Source of the DNA: JARRNJ01 sp037385045
GTDB taxonomy: Bacteria; Pseudomonadota; Gammaproteobacteria; JASBUN01
DNA length: 12,118 nucleotides
Assembly (NCBI GenBank): GCA_037385045.1
Contig: JARRNJ010000071.1
Coordinates: 1 to 12,118, forward strand
Direction of reading: 5' to 3'
Part shown: positions 1 through 6,219 of the stretch, piece by piece
Position numbering within the stretch: position 1 is the first letter of the stretch
Layout: the number at the start of each line of letters is the position of its first letter
Notes under the pieces: generated by a model
The model's input: only the letters and a program-made list of their open reading frames with translations
What the model was told of the DNA's origin: nothing
Database searches by the model: none
Position numbers and translations under genes: made by a program

Positions 1-131
1 TCCGACAGCTTGGGTTGATAGCGGTAGCACGTCTCGCTGATCCGAAATGCCGCGCAGGCCAGGCGGATACTCACCCCCGGCTGCTCCACCGCCGCTTTGG
101 CCATCTCCCGTCGGGCAGATGGCCTCACCAC
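1..131 (-). CDS. IS3-family transposase OrfB, 5' fragment cut by window edge
   Basis: After a -1 shift on the slippery run at 137-131, translation continues as KKVVRPSARREMAKAAVEQP and on through LACAAFRISETCYRYQ to the window edge. This is the usual beginning of the IS3 OrfB region, ahead of the rve/DDE integrase domain, which lies outside the window. No separate start codon with a ribosome site is evident, so the product is expected only as an OrfAB fusion. Whether the rest of the transposase is intact cannot be judged from here. Confidence 0.75.
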   Translation of the reverse strand, partial: MVRPSARREMAKAAVEQPGVSIRLACAAFRISETCYRYQPKLS

Positions 132-391
132 TTTTTTCTCATCGCGTCCTGGATGATCTCGGCCTTCAGCCGCTCCTCGGCGTACATCTTCTTCAGCCGC
201 CGGTTCTCTTCCTCCAGCTCCTTGAGCCGGACCATCAGCGAGGCGTCCATGACCCCGTACTTGGCCCGCCACTTGTAAAACGTGGCGCTGCTCATGCCGT
301 GCTCCCGGCACAACTTCGGCACCGGCGTGCCCGCCTCGGCCTGCTTCAGAATCGCCAGGATCTGGCTGTCGGAAAAACGCGATCTTTTCAT
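125..391 (-). CDS. IS3-family transposase OrfA (HTH_Tnp_1 domain)
   Basis: This 88-residue protein begins MKRSRFSDSQILAILKQAE, the typical helix-turn-helix N-terminus of IS3-family OrfA proteins. A leucine-zipper-like coiled coil (LKELEEENRRLKKMYAE) follows at about residues 57-73. OrfA binds the IS ends and supplies the N-terminal part of the OrfAB fusion transposase. I chose the ATG at 391 because GAGGAGG lies 6 nt upstream of it (404-398); an in-frame ATG at 406 would put that site inside the gene. The frame ends M-R-K-K-W-stop directly on an A AAA AAG slippery heptamer, as expected for programmed -1 frameshifting into orfB. The gene looks intact. Confidence 0.88.
   Translation of the reverse strand: MKRSRFSDSQILAILKQAEAGTPVPKLCREHGMSSATFYKWRAKYGVMDASLMVRLKELEEENRRLKKMYAEERLKAEIIQDAMRKKW
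131..137 (-). promoter_or_regulatory. Programmed -1 frameshift site (A AAA AAG)
   Basis: The minus strand reads ATG AGA AAA AAG TGG TGA. The heptamer A-AAA-AAG is the strongest known bacterial -1 slippery sequence and is the standard IS3-family signal for making OrfAB. The orfA stop codon lies one sense codon (TGG) after the heptamer, and the orfB frame is open across the junction. Confidence 0.8.
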
Positions 392-507
392 GTAGAACCT
401 CCTCACGCTACGTTACGAGAAAATTCTACTTCTGGGCACCGCTGTTTTTCGGGGGGATTACCGTGCGCTGGGAATCGGGAAGGCCCTCGGCAGCGGTCCT
501 TCGATCC

Positions 508-541
508 GGTGGGTCCGGGCTTCGCCCTTGACCCGCCCTAC
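508..541 (-). repeat. Palindromic REP-like repeat at the 3' end of the rhodanese gene (possible terminator)
   Basis: On the minus strand this reads GTAGGGCGGGTCAAGGGCGA and then AGCCCGGACCCACC. The arms GGGTC (511-515) and GACCC (530-534) enclose GGGC (517-520) and GCCC (524-527), giving a strong stem-loop. There is no T-run, so it is not a classic Rho-independent terminator, although it could stop or protect the operon mRNA. The TAG in its first bases is the stop codon of the rhodanese gene. Its layout matches the tandem repeat units at 7848-8064. Confidence 0.65.
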
Positions 542-1044
542 ATTTGGTTGCCGGCCATCCTGGTTGTGCCCAGCTTCTCCGGCGGGATGGGCGGGGCGAA
601 CATTTCCTCGACTCGGTCCGGGTCCAGAGGCTGGCCGGCGGCGTTGTGTAGCGGCTGGTCGTAGTCGTTCCAGCCGCGCAGGCCGGTGCGCAGGGATACT
701 GCGCGGGTGTAGCCCATGAGCGCGAGGGTGTGGGCGGCGAGTACGCTGCGGTTGCCGGAGCGGCAGAGGACGACGATATTCCGGTGCCGGGCCTCGACCA
801 GCTCCGGGACGGTTTCGTGGTAGCCGTAGTCTACGGCCAGCTCCAGGATGCCGCGGGGCACGTTGATGGAACCCTGGATGCGCGCCGCGGCGAATTCGTC
901 CGGGCAGCGGATATCGAGCAGCAGCGGCGGGGTTCGGGACGCGAGTTGTTCTTCGAGATCCCAGGGCATGATTTCCTGCACGGCGTGCGTCGACGCGGCC
1001 ACCAGGGATTTGTAGGTCTCTCGTTGCAGCATGGCGTTTTCCAT
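538..1044 (-). CDS. Single-domain rhodanese (sulfurtransferase)
   Basis: This is a 168-residue cytoplasmic protein with one rhodanese fold at about residues 25-130. The active-site loop VVLCRSGNRS places the sulfur-accepting cysteine at residue 94; LLLDIRCPDEF and the RIQGSINVPRG segment are the other hallmarks. Such proteins carry sulfane sulfur as a Cys-persulfide between donors and acceptors. The start is uncertain: ATG 1044 (MENAM) is used here, ATG 1032 is preceded by a GGAA, and an upstream ATG at 1143 would add a segment unlike the family. It is the last gene of the cyd operon, about 100 bp after the NifX-like gene. A role in handling persulfide for this operon is inference; the family call is firm. 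The stop codon is supplied by a palindromic repeat. Confidence 0.88.
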   Translation of the reverse strand: MENAMLQRETYKSLVAASTHAVQEIMPWDLEEQLASRTPPLLLDIRCPDEFAAARIQGSINVPRGILELAVDYGYHETVPELVEARHRNIVVLCRSGNRSVLAAHTLALMGYTRAVSLRTGLRGWNDYDQPLHNAAGQPLDPDRVEEMFAPPIPPEKLGTTRMAGNQM

Positions 1045-1144
1045 GAACGGCCGTTCGCCGCCGGCGGCCGGTGGGTGTCTATCTGATGGACGGCTTTTGT
1101 CGCGCGAAGAGCGGCGAGCCGGCAGGAATCCGGCCCATGCCATA

Positions 1145-1525
1145 TCAATCGAGGTCAGCTACATGGTGGCCGTGCTGGTGGCCGTGCTGGTGATCGTGCG
1201 GTGCGCCCGGCGGCAGGGTGCCGGCCATATAGGCGGCGACCGCGCGGTCGGGATCCGTTTCCGCCGTCGTCCGGGCGTCGATGCCCCGCGCGGCCAAGCG
1301 GCGCTGCAGTCCGTTGCCCATGCTGCCGCAGATCAGCACGTCGACCGTATCCAGGGCGTGGGGTGCGTGCGGGGAACTCTCGTGGAAGCTCTCCTCTTTG
1401 GGGATTTCGAGCAACTCCTTGCTCTGAATCCGGTCCTCCTGTACCTCGTAGATCCAGAATCGCCGGCAGCGGCCGGCATGGTTGGAAATGGTGCGACGGT
1501 TTTGACTGGTGACTGCGATCTTCAT
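1145..1525 (-). CDS. NifX/NifB-C-like protein (dinitrogenase iron-molybdenum cofactor family) with His-rich tail
   Basis: This 126-residue protein begins MKIAVTSQNRRTISNHAGRC, the typical first strand and loop of the Nif FeMo-cofactor biosynthesis domain (PF02579). The central VDVLICGSMGNGLQRRLAARGI (about 61-82) matches the family's second half. Stand-alone members bind iron-sulfur or other metal clusters and occur in many organisms that do not fix nitrogen. The tail from about 110 to 121 (HDHQHGHQHGHH) is an obvious metal-binding extension. The chosen ATG is preceded by GGAG about 10 nt upstream. The frame stays open back to an ATG at 1738 that overlaps the cydX stop, but that stretch is Arg/Pro/Ala-rich and resembles no family. 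The gene lies 209 bp after cydX in the same direction. Metal or Fe-S delivery is a guess; no nif gene is visible. Confidence 0.82.
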   Translation of the reverse strand: MKIAVTSQNRRTISNHAGRCRRFWIYEVQEDRIQSKELLEIPKEESFHESSPHAPHALDTVDVLICGSMGNGLQRRLAARGIDARTTAETDPDRAVAAYMAGTLPPGAPHDHQHGHQHGHHVADLD

Positions 1526-1560
1526 TTGTACTGTACTCCGTAAAACGGGTCGTTGAAGTT

Positions 1561-1580
1561 GGGGTCCGTCGGACGGCCCC
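1561..1580 (-). other. Strong stem-loop ahead of the NifX-like gene
   Basis: GGGG and CCGT pair with ACGG and CCCC around a CGG loop, with one bulged base. It sits 36 bp upstream of the NifX-like start codon. There is no U-tract after it on the minus strand, so a role as an RNA processing, stabilising or attenuating element is more likely than termination. Only the structure is seen; the function is inferred. Confidence 0.4.
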
Positions 1581-1706
1581 GCGAGAAATGCTTCGGTCGA
1601 TGATGAGCGGCCGCAGGGGCCGTGCCGCCCGCGCGCATGGCGCCCTTCCGGACGGGGCGGGGCGTGTTGCGTCGCTGCCGGTGTTCCGGACCGGCGCCCG
1701 GGCGGC

Positions 1707-1730
1707 GCCGCTCGGCCGTTGGCCGTCGGC
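1707..1730 (-). other. Stem-loop directly after cydX
   Basis: The arms CGGCC (1713-1717) and GGCCG (1721-1725) enclose a GTT loop, and outer arms GCCG (1707-1710) and CGGC (1727-1730) extend the stem. It begins 5 bp beyond the cydX stop codon. It lacks a T-run. It could reduce read-through from cyd into the NifX-like and rhodanese genes or protect the cyd mRNA 3' end. Confidence 0.4.
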
Positions 1731-1734
1731 GCGG

Positions 1735-1854
1735 TCATGGGCCGCTCCGCTTGTCACCGGCGCCAATGGGTTGCTCCGATTCCAGCCACATGGCGTTGAT
1801 GATGCCGCAGGCGACTGCCAACAGTACGCCCAGTATCCAGGCGAAATACCACAT
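1735..1854 (-). CDS. cydX: Cytochrome bd oxidase small subunit CydX
   Basis: This 39-residue single-span membrane protein begins MWYFAWILGVLLAVACGIIN, which is nearly the CydX consensus (MWYFAWILG...), followed by the conserved short Glu-containing segment (WLESE). CydX packs against CydA and is needed for stable, active bd oxidase in E. coli. A good ribosome site (AGAGGAGG) lies about 7 nt before the ATG, and the gene starts 14 nt after the cydB stop, the standard cydABX order. Its TGA overlaps a potential ATG of the long frame that runs into the NifX-like gene. Confidence 0.93.
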   Translation of the reverse strand: MWYFAWILGVLLAVACGIINAMWLESEQPIGAGDKRSGP

Positions 1855-1868
1855 GATCCGTCCTCCTC

Positions 1869-3011
1869 TTAATAGGCCGAATGGGTGTTGTCTCGGATCT
1901 GCTGGACCGTCACCCGGCCCCACATGGCCCGGTAGGTCCACACGGTGTAGGCGAGGATGATGGGCACGAACACCACCGCCGCCCAGAACATCACCGTCAG
2001 CGTGTGCAGGCTCGACGGCGCATCCCATACCGTGAGACTGGCGTTGGGATGGGTGTTCGACGGCATGACGAACGGGAACAGCGAAAAGCCCGCCGTCAGG
2101 ATCACGCCGGCGATGGCCAGCCCGCTGGTGGCGAACCCCAGGCCCGGGCGGCTGGCCCGCGCCAGGACGATGGTCGCCAGCGCCCCGGCGAAGCCCACCG
2201 CCGGTGCCGCCATCATCCAGGGGTAGCGCGCATAGTTGGCGAGCCAGGCGTGGTCGCCGACGCCGACGGTCTTGGCCAGCGGATTGGGCAGCGCCTCCGG
2301 GGATGGCATGGTCAGCACCTGGTAGCCGTGGATGCCCGTGGCGACCCAGATGCCCGCGCCGGCGAAGGCGGCGACCAGGATCACGCCGGCCCATTGCGCC
2401 ACCACCCGCGCCCGGCCGGCAACCGGCTCGTCGGCACGCAGCTGCAGCCACAGTGCGCCGTGCATGGCGAGCATGGAGGCGCTCACCACGCCGGCCAGCA
2501 GCGCGAACGGGTTGAGCAGCGCCCAGAACGAGCCGGTGTAGGTCGGGCGCAGGAACTCGTTGTACTGAAACGGCACGCCGAGCAGCAGGTTGCCGAACGC
2601 CACGCCGAACACCAGCGCCGGCACCGCGCCGCCGGCGAACAGGCCCCAGTCCCACGTGCCGCGCCAGGCGGGGTGCTCGATCTTGCTGCGATAGTCGAAG
2701 CCGACCGGGCGGAAGAACAGCGCGAACAGCACCAGCAGCATGGCGACGTAGAACCCCGAGAAGGCCGCCGCGTACACCGCCGGCCAGGCGGCGAAAACCG
2801 CACCGCCGGCGGTGATGAACCAGACCTGGTTGCCGTCCCAGTGCGGGCCGACGGTGTTGATGATGACCCGGCGTTCGTCGTCGTTCCGGCCCAGGAAGGG
2901 CAGCAGCATGCCGACGCCCATGTCGAAGCCGTCGGTCACGGCGAAGCCGATCAGCAGCACGCCTACCAGCAGCCACCAGATCAGTTTGAGGGTTTCGTAA
3001 TCGAGAATCAT
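1869..3011 (-). CDS. cydB: Cytochrome bd ubiquinol oxidase subunit II
   Basis: The product has 380 residues, against 379 in E. coli CydB. It is a multi-span inner-membrane protein of the quinol-oxidising terminal oxidase that reduces O2 to water without pumping protons. Strong family landmarks are IWWLLVGVLLIGFAVTDGFD (11-30), GVGMLLPFLGRND, PHWDGNQVWFITAGG (about 57-70), FFRPVGFDYRSKI and the FPFVMPS segment near the C-terminus, then the closing RDNTHSAY, close to E. coli RNTHSLY. The ATG at 3011 has AGGAGAG upstream and follows the cydA stop by 10 nt. No missing motif or frameshift is seen. The sequence is of the classical bd-I type rather than a cyanide-insensitive CioB. Confidence 0.97.
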   Translation of the reverse strand: MILDYETLKLIWWLLVGVLLIGFAVTDGFDMGVGMLLPFLGRNDDERRVIINTVGPHWDGNQVWFITAGGAVFAAWPAVYAAAFSGFYVAMLLVLFALFFRPVGFDYRSKIEHPAWRGTWDWGLFAGGAVPALVFGVAFGNLLLGVPFQYNEFLRPTYTGSFWALLNPFALLAGVVSASMLAMHGALWLQLRADEPVAGRARVVAQWAGVILVAAFAGAGIWVATGIHGYQVLTMPSPEALPNPLAKTVGVGDHAWLANYARYPWMMAAPAVGFAGALATIVLARASRPGLGFATSGLAIAGVILTAGFSLFPFVMPSNTHPNASLTVWDAPSSLHTLTVMFWAAVVFVPIILAYTVWTYRAMWGRVTVQQIRDNTHSAY

Positions 3012-3021
3012 GGCGGCTCTC

Positions 3022-4617
3022 CTAGGACTCCAGTGATTTCTGCGGCGCGGTCGCAAGGGTTGCCGCGCCGCCCTGCTCCAGCGCATAGCGCCCGGTGTGC
3101 AGGCTGCTCGGCCCCAGGCGGGCGAAGCGGAACATCAGGAACAGCTCCACCACCAGCAGCAGGGTGTAGAAGCCGACGAAGCCGGCCAGCGAGAACCACA
3201 AATCGCCGGTCTGCAGGCTCGACGTGCTCAGGGACGTGGGCAGGACCTCGCCGATGGACCACGGCTGGCGGCCGTACTCGGCCACGAACCAGCCCGTCTC
3301 GGCGGCGATCCACGGCAGCGGAATGCTGTACAGCGCCAGTCGCAGCAGCCAGCGTTTCTGGCCCGCCTGGCGTTTGGCGCAGTAATAGAAGCTTGCCGCG
3401 AAAATGAACAACATCAGGAAGCCGGCCGCGACCATAATGCGGAAGGTCCAGAACAGCGGCGCCACCTTGGGGATGGTGTCGCGGGTGGCCTGCCGGATCT
3501 GTGCCTCGGTGGCGTCGACCACATCGGGGGTGTAGCGTTTCAGCAGCAGACCGTAGCCGAGGTCGCCTTTGACCTTCTCGAACGCCTGTTTGTCGGCGTC
3601 GGTGTAGTGGCCGCTGCGCAGCTTCTGCAGCAGGGCATACGCATTCATGCCGTTGCGGATGCGCTTCTCGTGCTGGGCCATCAGGTCCTTGAGGCCGGTG
3701 ATCTCCTGGTCGGTCGAGCGGGTGGCGATCAGCCCGAGCACGTAGGGGATGTTGACCGCGTAGTCGACCTTTTGGGCGTCGTCGTCCGGCCAGCCGAAAA
3801 TGGTGAAGCTGGCCGGCGCCGGCTGCGTCTCCCATTCGCCCTCGATCGCAGCCAGCTTGGTCTTCTGCACATCGCCGACCTCGTAGCCGCTCTCGTCGCC
3901 GAGCACGATCACCGACAGGGCCGACGCCAGGCCGAACGCCGCGGCGATGGCAAAGGAGCGCTTGGCGAACGGAATGTCGCGGCCCTTGAGCAGGTAATAG
4001 GCGCTGATGCCGAGCACGAACATGGAGCCGGTGACATAACCGGCCGCCACCGTGTGCACGAACTTCACCTGGGCCACCGGGTTGAACAGCAGGTCGGCGA
4101 AGCTGGTCATCTCCATGCGCATGGTTTCGTAGCTGAAGTCCGCGCCGACCGGGTTCTGCATCCAGCCGTTGGCGATGAGGATCCACAGCGCCGACAGGTT
4201 CGAGCCCAGCGCGGTGAGGAAAGTCACCAGCAGGTGCTGGCGCTTGCTCAACCGGTCCCAGCCGAAGAAGAACAGGCCGATGAAAGTGGACTCCAGGAAG
4301 AACGCCATCAGCCCCTCGATGGCCAGCGGCGCGCCGAACACGTCGCCCACGTAGTGGGAGTAATAGGCCCAATTGGTGCCGAACTGGAACTCCATGGTGA
4401 TGCCGGTGGTGACCCCGAGGGCGAAGTTGATGCCGAACAGCTTGCCCCAGAAGCGGGTCATGTCCTTGTAGACCTCCCGGCCGGTCATGACGTACACCGA
4501 CTCCATGATCACCAGGATGAAGGACAGCCCGAGCGTCAACGGCACGAACAGAAAGTGGTACATGGCCGTGGCGGCAAACTGCACCCGCGACAGATCGACT
4601 ACGGACTCTTGAATCAT
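3022..4617 (-). CDS. cydA: Cytochrome bd ubiquinol oxidase subunit I (long Q-loop, E. coli type)
   Basis: The product has 531 residues. CydA holds haems b558, b595 and d and the quinol-oxidising Q-loop. Against remembered E. coli CydA the offset is +2 throughout: H21 (E. coli H19), H188 (H186) and M395 (M393) are the expected haem ligands, R393 matches R391, and K254/E259 match the Q-loop residues K252/E257. The GRQPW signature is at 449-453. The Q-loop is the long form, and the segment GDESGYEVGDVQKTKLAAIE is almost unchanged from E. coli. The ATG overlaps the TGA of cydP (ATGA), with AGGAGA inside the cydP end as ribosome site, so the two should be translationally coupled. Bd oxidases of this type are known to be much less sensitive to sulfide than haem-copper oxidases, which fits the sulfur-type regulator upstream. 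Confidence 0.98.
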   Translation of the reverse strand: MIQESVVDLSRVQFAATAMYHFLFVPLTLGLSFILVIMESVYVMTGREVYKDMTRFWGKLFGINFALGVTTGITMEFQFGTNWAYYSHYVGDVFGAPLAIEGLMAFFLESTFIGLFFFGWDRLSKRQHLLVTFLTALGSNLSALWILIANGWMQNPVGADFSYETMRMEMTSFADLLFNPVAQVKFVHTVAAGYVTGSMFVLGISAYYLLKGRDIPFAKRSFAIAAAFGLASALSVIVLGDESGYEVGDVQKTKLAAIEGEWETQPAPASFTIFGWPDDDAQKVDYAVNIPYVLGLIATRSTDQEITGLKDLMAQHEKRIRNGMNAYALLQKLRSGHYTDADKQAFEKVKGDLGYGLLLKRYTPDVVDATEAQIRQATRDTIPKVAPLFWTFRIMVAAGFLMLFIFAASFYYCAKRQAGQKRWLLRLALYSIPLPWIAAETGWFVAEYGRQPWSIGEVLPTSLSTSSLQTGDLWFSLAGFVGFYTLLLVVELFLMFRFARLGPSSLHTGRYALEQGGAATLATAPQKSLES

Positions 4618-4832
4618 TTGGACATCTCCTGAGAATGGTGCGGCGAGGGCCGTTCAATGCCCGCCACGTGCGCGCTGACCTGCGCCGCACCGACACGTGC
4701 GGTGTCCGGCACGTCGAAAAACGCCCACCACAACGCGAAGATCAGCGCGATCTTTACCGCCAGTACCAGCGCGATCTCGCGGGTCAGCGGCTGTTGCCAC
4801 CAGGCGGTGTCGGCTGCCGGGGCATTGGGCAT
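4614..4832 (-). CDS. cydP: Cytochrome bd accessory small subunit CydP-like
   Basis: This 72-residue protein has one membrane span (about residues 20-40). The core PLTREIALVLAVKIALIFAL, followed by WWAFF, matches the pattern I know for CydP (arginine-glutamate then a Lys-containing hydrophobic helix ending in WW-FF), a small protein found next to cydAB in many Proteobacteria. A hydrophilic tail of about 30 residues follows. The ATG at 4832 lies 8 nt after the stop of the DUF3365 gene with AGGTGA about 9 nt upstream, and the stop overlaps the cydA start by 4 nt. The position directly before cydA supports the call. The exact role of CydP in the oxidase is not established. Confidence 0.78.
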   Translation of the reverse strand: MPNAPAADTAWWQQPLTREIALVLAVKIALIFALWWAFFDVPDTARVGAAQVSAHVAGIERPSPHHSQEMSK

Positions 4833-4840
4833 GGCTGAAC

Positions 4841-5461
4841 TCACCTGCCGGCCCCCGCCGCCGACAGCGGAATGTCCAGCGGCTGGTTGATGCTGACCGC
4901 GCCGCGCAGCTCGCCGACCTTGTAGCCGGTGGCGCGGTCGTGCGGATAGGTGCGCGCAAGTTTCGCCTGCACATTCGTGGGGATCTGCTGCGGGCTGCCG
5001 TGGCACTTGAGGCAGACTTTGCGCACCGCGATGGCCTTCATGAACCGGTAGTGCGGCTTGCCGCCGTAGTCGACCACCTCGCCGAAAGTCATGTCGCGAT
5101 AGCTCTCGCCCTTGGCGGCGCGCGCCTTGAACGCGGCAAGCACCTTGCGCTCCCAGCGGTCGGGCATGCCGAGCAGGGGATCGCGCACCCGGGTGCCGAC
5201 GCGGGTCACGCGCCAGCCGTTGGCGCGCGACAGCTCGCCGGCGATTTGCGGCGCCAGGTCGCGGCACACGCCGATGGCATGGTCGGGGCCGCCCTTCTTG
5301 ATCTCGCGCTTGAGGGCGCCGCCGAGTTTATGCAGGAACTGTCCGGCGGCGGCGCGCGCGGCCTGTTCGCGGGCGGCGGTGTTTTCGGCGCCGGAAGGCA
5401 TGGCGCCGAGCAGCGCCGCGCCGGTGATCAGGGTCGACAACAGTCGGGTGCTGAAGGACAT
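4841..5461 (-). CDS. DUF3365 (Tll0287-like) periplasmic c-type haem protein
   Basis: This is a 206-residue secreted protein. Residues 1-25 form a Sec signal peptide (MSFSTRLLSTLITGAALLGA, with likely cleavage after the A of PSGA). The DUF3365 features are present: IGVCRDLAPQIA (63-74), a region of alternating basic residues, one CXXCH haem-attachment motif CLKCH (150-154), and the closing YPHDRATGYKVGELRGAVSI (172-191), which is typical of the family. The domain is a PAS-like single-haem fold, thought to be redox-sensing or electron-carrying. The ATG at 5461 has AGGAGA 7 nt upstream; a longer start at 5503 would spoil the signal peptide. The gene sits 52 nt after the dioxygenase-like gene and 8 nt before cydP, so it is co-transcribed with cyd. 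A redox or sulfide-related role is inference. Confidence 0.85.
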   Translation of the reverse strand: MSFSTRLLSTLITGAALLGAMPSGAENTAAREQAARAAAGQFLHKLGGALKREIKKGGPDHAIGVCRDLAPQIAGELSRANGWRVTRVGTRVRDPLLGMPDRWERKVLAAFKARAAKGESYRDMTFGEVVDYGGKPHYRFMKAIAVRKVCLKCHGSPQQIPTNVQAKLARTYPHDRATGYKVGELRGAVSINQPLDIPLSAAGAGR

Positions 5462-5513
5462 GTGGGTCTCCTGTGCTTGCAGGTCGCGAGTGGGGTTGCT
5501 CATGGGTGTCGAT

Positions 5514-6146
5514 CTACGGTGGCTGCCTGTCAGGCAGCCGCGCAGCCAGGAAAGCTTCCCGCGCGGCCCGTAGCGCGGAATTGGTGAGCTTTTCCTGGCC
5601 GACGCAGCTGACGCGGTTTCCGGTCCAGTCGTGGCCCGGATAGACCAGATACTCGTCGGGCAGGGAGAACAGCCGCCTGTGGACGCTGTCGTACAGGGCC
5701 GCCGGGTCGGCGTGCTCCCCGCTCAAGTCGCCGGCGCAGCCGATCCACAGGGTGTCGCCGGTGAACAGCCGGTCGTTCCACCGGTAGGTGACCGAGCACG
5801 GGGTGGCGCCCGGTGTGTGGATCACCTCGATGGCTTCCTCGCCCAGGTAGAGCCGGTCGCCGTCGCGCAGCCGCTGGTCGCAGCCGCTGGTCGGGGCCGA
5901 GGCGTGCGCCGCGAGGCGGGCCCCGGTCTCGGCGCGAAGCTCCGGCAGGTTCATGTCGCCGTCCGCCCGGGCATGGGTCTCCAGCACCAGCGTCAGCCGC
6001 AGGCCCAGCTCGCCCAGCAGCCGTCCGCAGGTCTCCAGCACCCCCGGGGCGGGATCGATCAATGCCGCGGCGCGGGTCACCGGATCGGCGACCAGATAGC
6101 TCAGGATCGCCGTGGGTGGATGGAAAAATTGTTTGAACAGCGTCAT
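5514..6146 (-). CDS. Persulfide dioxygenase-like metallo-beta-lactamase-fold protein with degenerate metal site (probable pseudoenzyme)
   Basis: The 210-residue protein aligns over its length with the ETHE1/SdoA persulfide dioxygenase branch: AILSYLVADPVTRAAALIDP (13-32), FTGDTLWIG (128-136), LYDSVHRRLFSLPDEYLVYP (151-170) and GHDW (171-174). The metal motifs are altered. The expected HxHxDH is H58-A-R60-A-D62-G63, and the expected TPGHT is TPGA114T. D131 and H172 remain. Two of the three Fe ligands used by ETHE1 would be present (first His and Asp), but the second His is Ala. The glutathione-region CGRTDF is replaced by CAGDLSG. I read these bases directly and the frame is clean, so this is substitution rather than a frameshift. 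ATG 6146 is used; ATG 6170 in frame is an alternative. It is the first gene of the operon, about 46 nt after the predicted sigma-54 start site. Sulfane-sulfur binding or sensing is speculative. Confidence 0.82.
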   Translation of the reverse strand: MTLFKQFFHPPTAILSYLVADPVTRAAALIDPAPGVLETCGRLLGELGLRLTLVLETHARADGDMNLPELRAETGARLAAHASAPTSGCDQRLRDGDRLYLGEEAIEVIHTPGATPCSVTYRWNDRLFTGDTLWIGCAGDLSGEHADPAALYDSVHRRLFSLPDEYLVYPGHDWTGNRVSCVGQEKLTNSALRAAREAFLAARLPDRQPP

Positions 6147-6202
6147 CTCGTCACCGGCCGGCATGGCCAACGGTACCTGGTGGCACTACATGTCTGGATC
6201 AA

Positions 6203-6219
6203 AGCAACCCGCGTGCCAA
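6203..6219 (-). promoter_or_regulatory. Sigma-54 (-24/-12) promoter of the cyd operon
   Basis: The minus strand reads TTGGCACGCGGGTTGCT, a full match to the consensus TTGGCACG-N4-TTGCW. The invariant GG is at 6217-6216 and the GC at 6205-6204, separated by exactly 10 nt. Transcription is expected to start near 6192, leaving a leader of about 46 nt before the ATG at 6146. Such promoters strictly need an AAA+ activator, and one is encoded divergently at 6423. Confidence 0.88.

Larger units (their letters stand above)
1..462 (-). mobile_element. IS3-family insertion sequence, partial (right-hand end only)
   Basis: The element is read on the minus strand and runs off the left edge of the window. 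It carries a complete orfA, the start of orfB in the -1 frame and a 5' non-coding end of about 70 bp. The outer boundary is estimated from where the IS-like leader ends in a C-run (minus strand CCCCCCGAAAAACAGCGG, around 435-458). I cannot see the other end, so neither the exact inverted repeat nor a target duplication can be confirmed. The element lies about 75 bp beyond the end of the rhodanese gene, outside the cyd operon. Confidence 0.75.

Noticed and set aside
1155..1766. Alternative 203-codon minus-strand frame overlapping the NifX-like gene
   Set aside because: It is Arg/Pro/Ala-rich with no family resemblance, while the neighbouring frame has clear NifX-family sequence.
1881..4632. 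Long plus-strand open frames (508 and 511 codons) opposite cydB and cydA
   Set aside because: They are antisense to genes with residue-level matches to CydA/CydB, and their composition (His/Gln/Gly/Arg-rich) is that of high-GC shadow frames.
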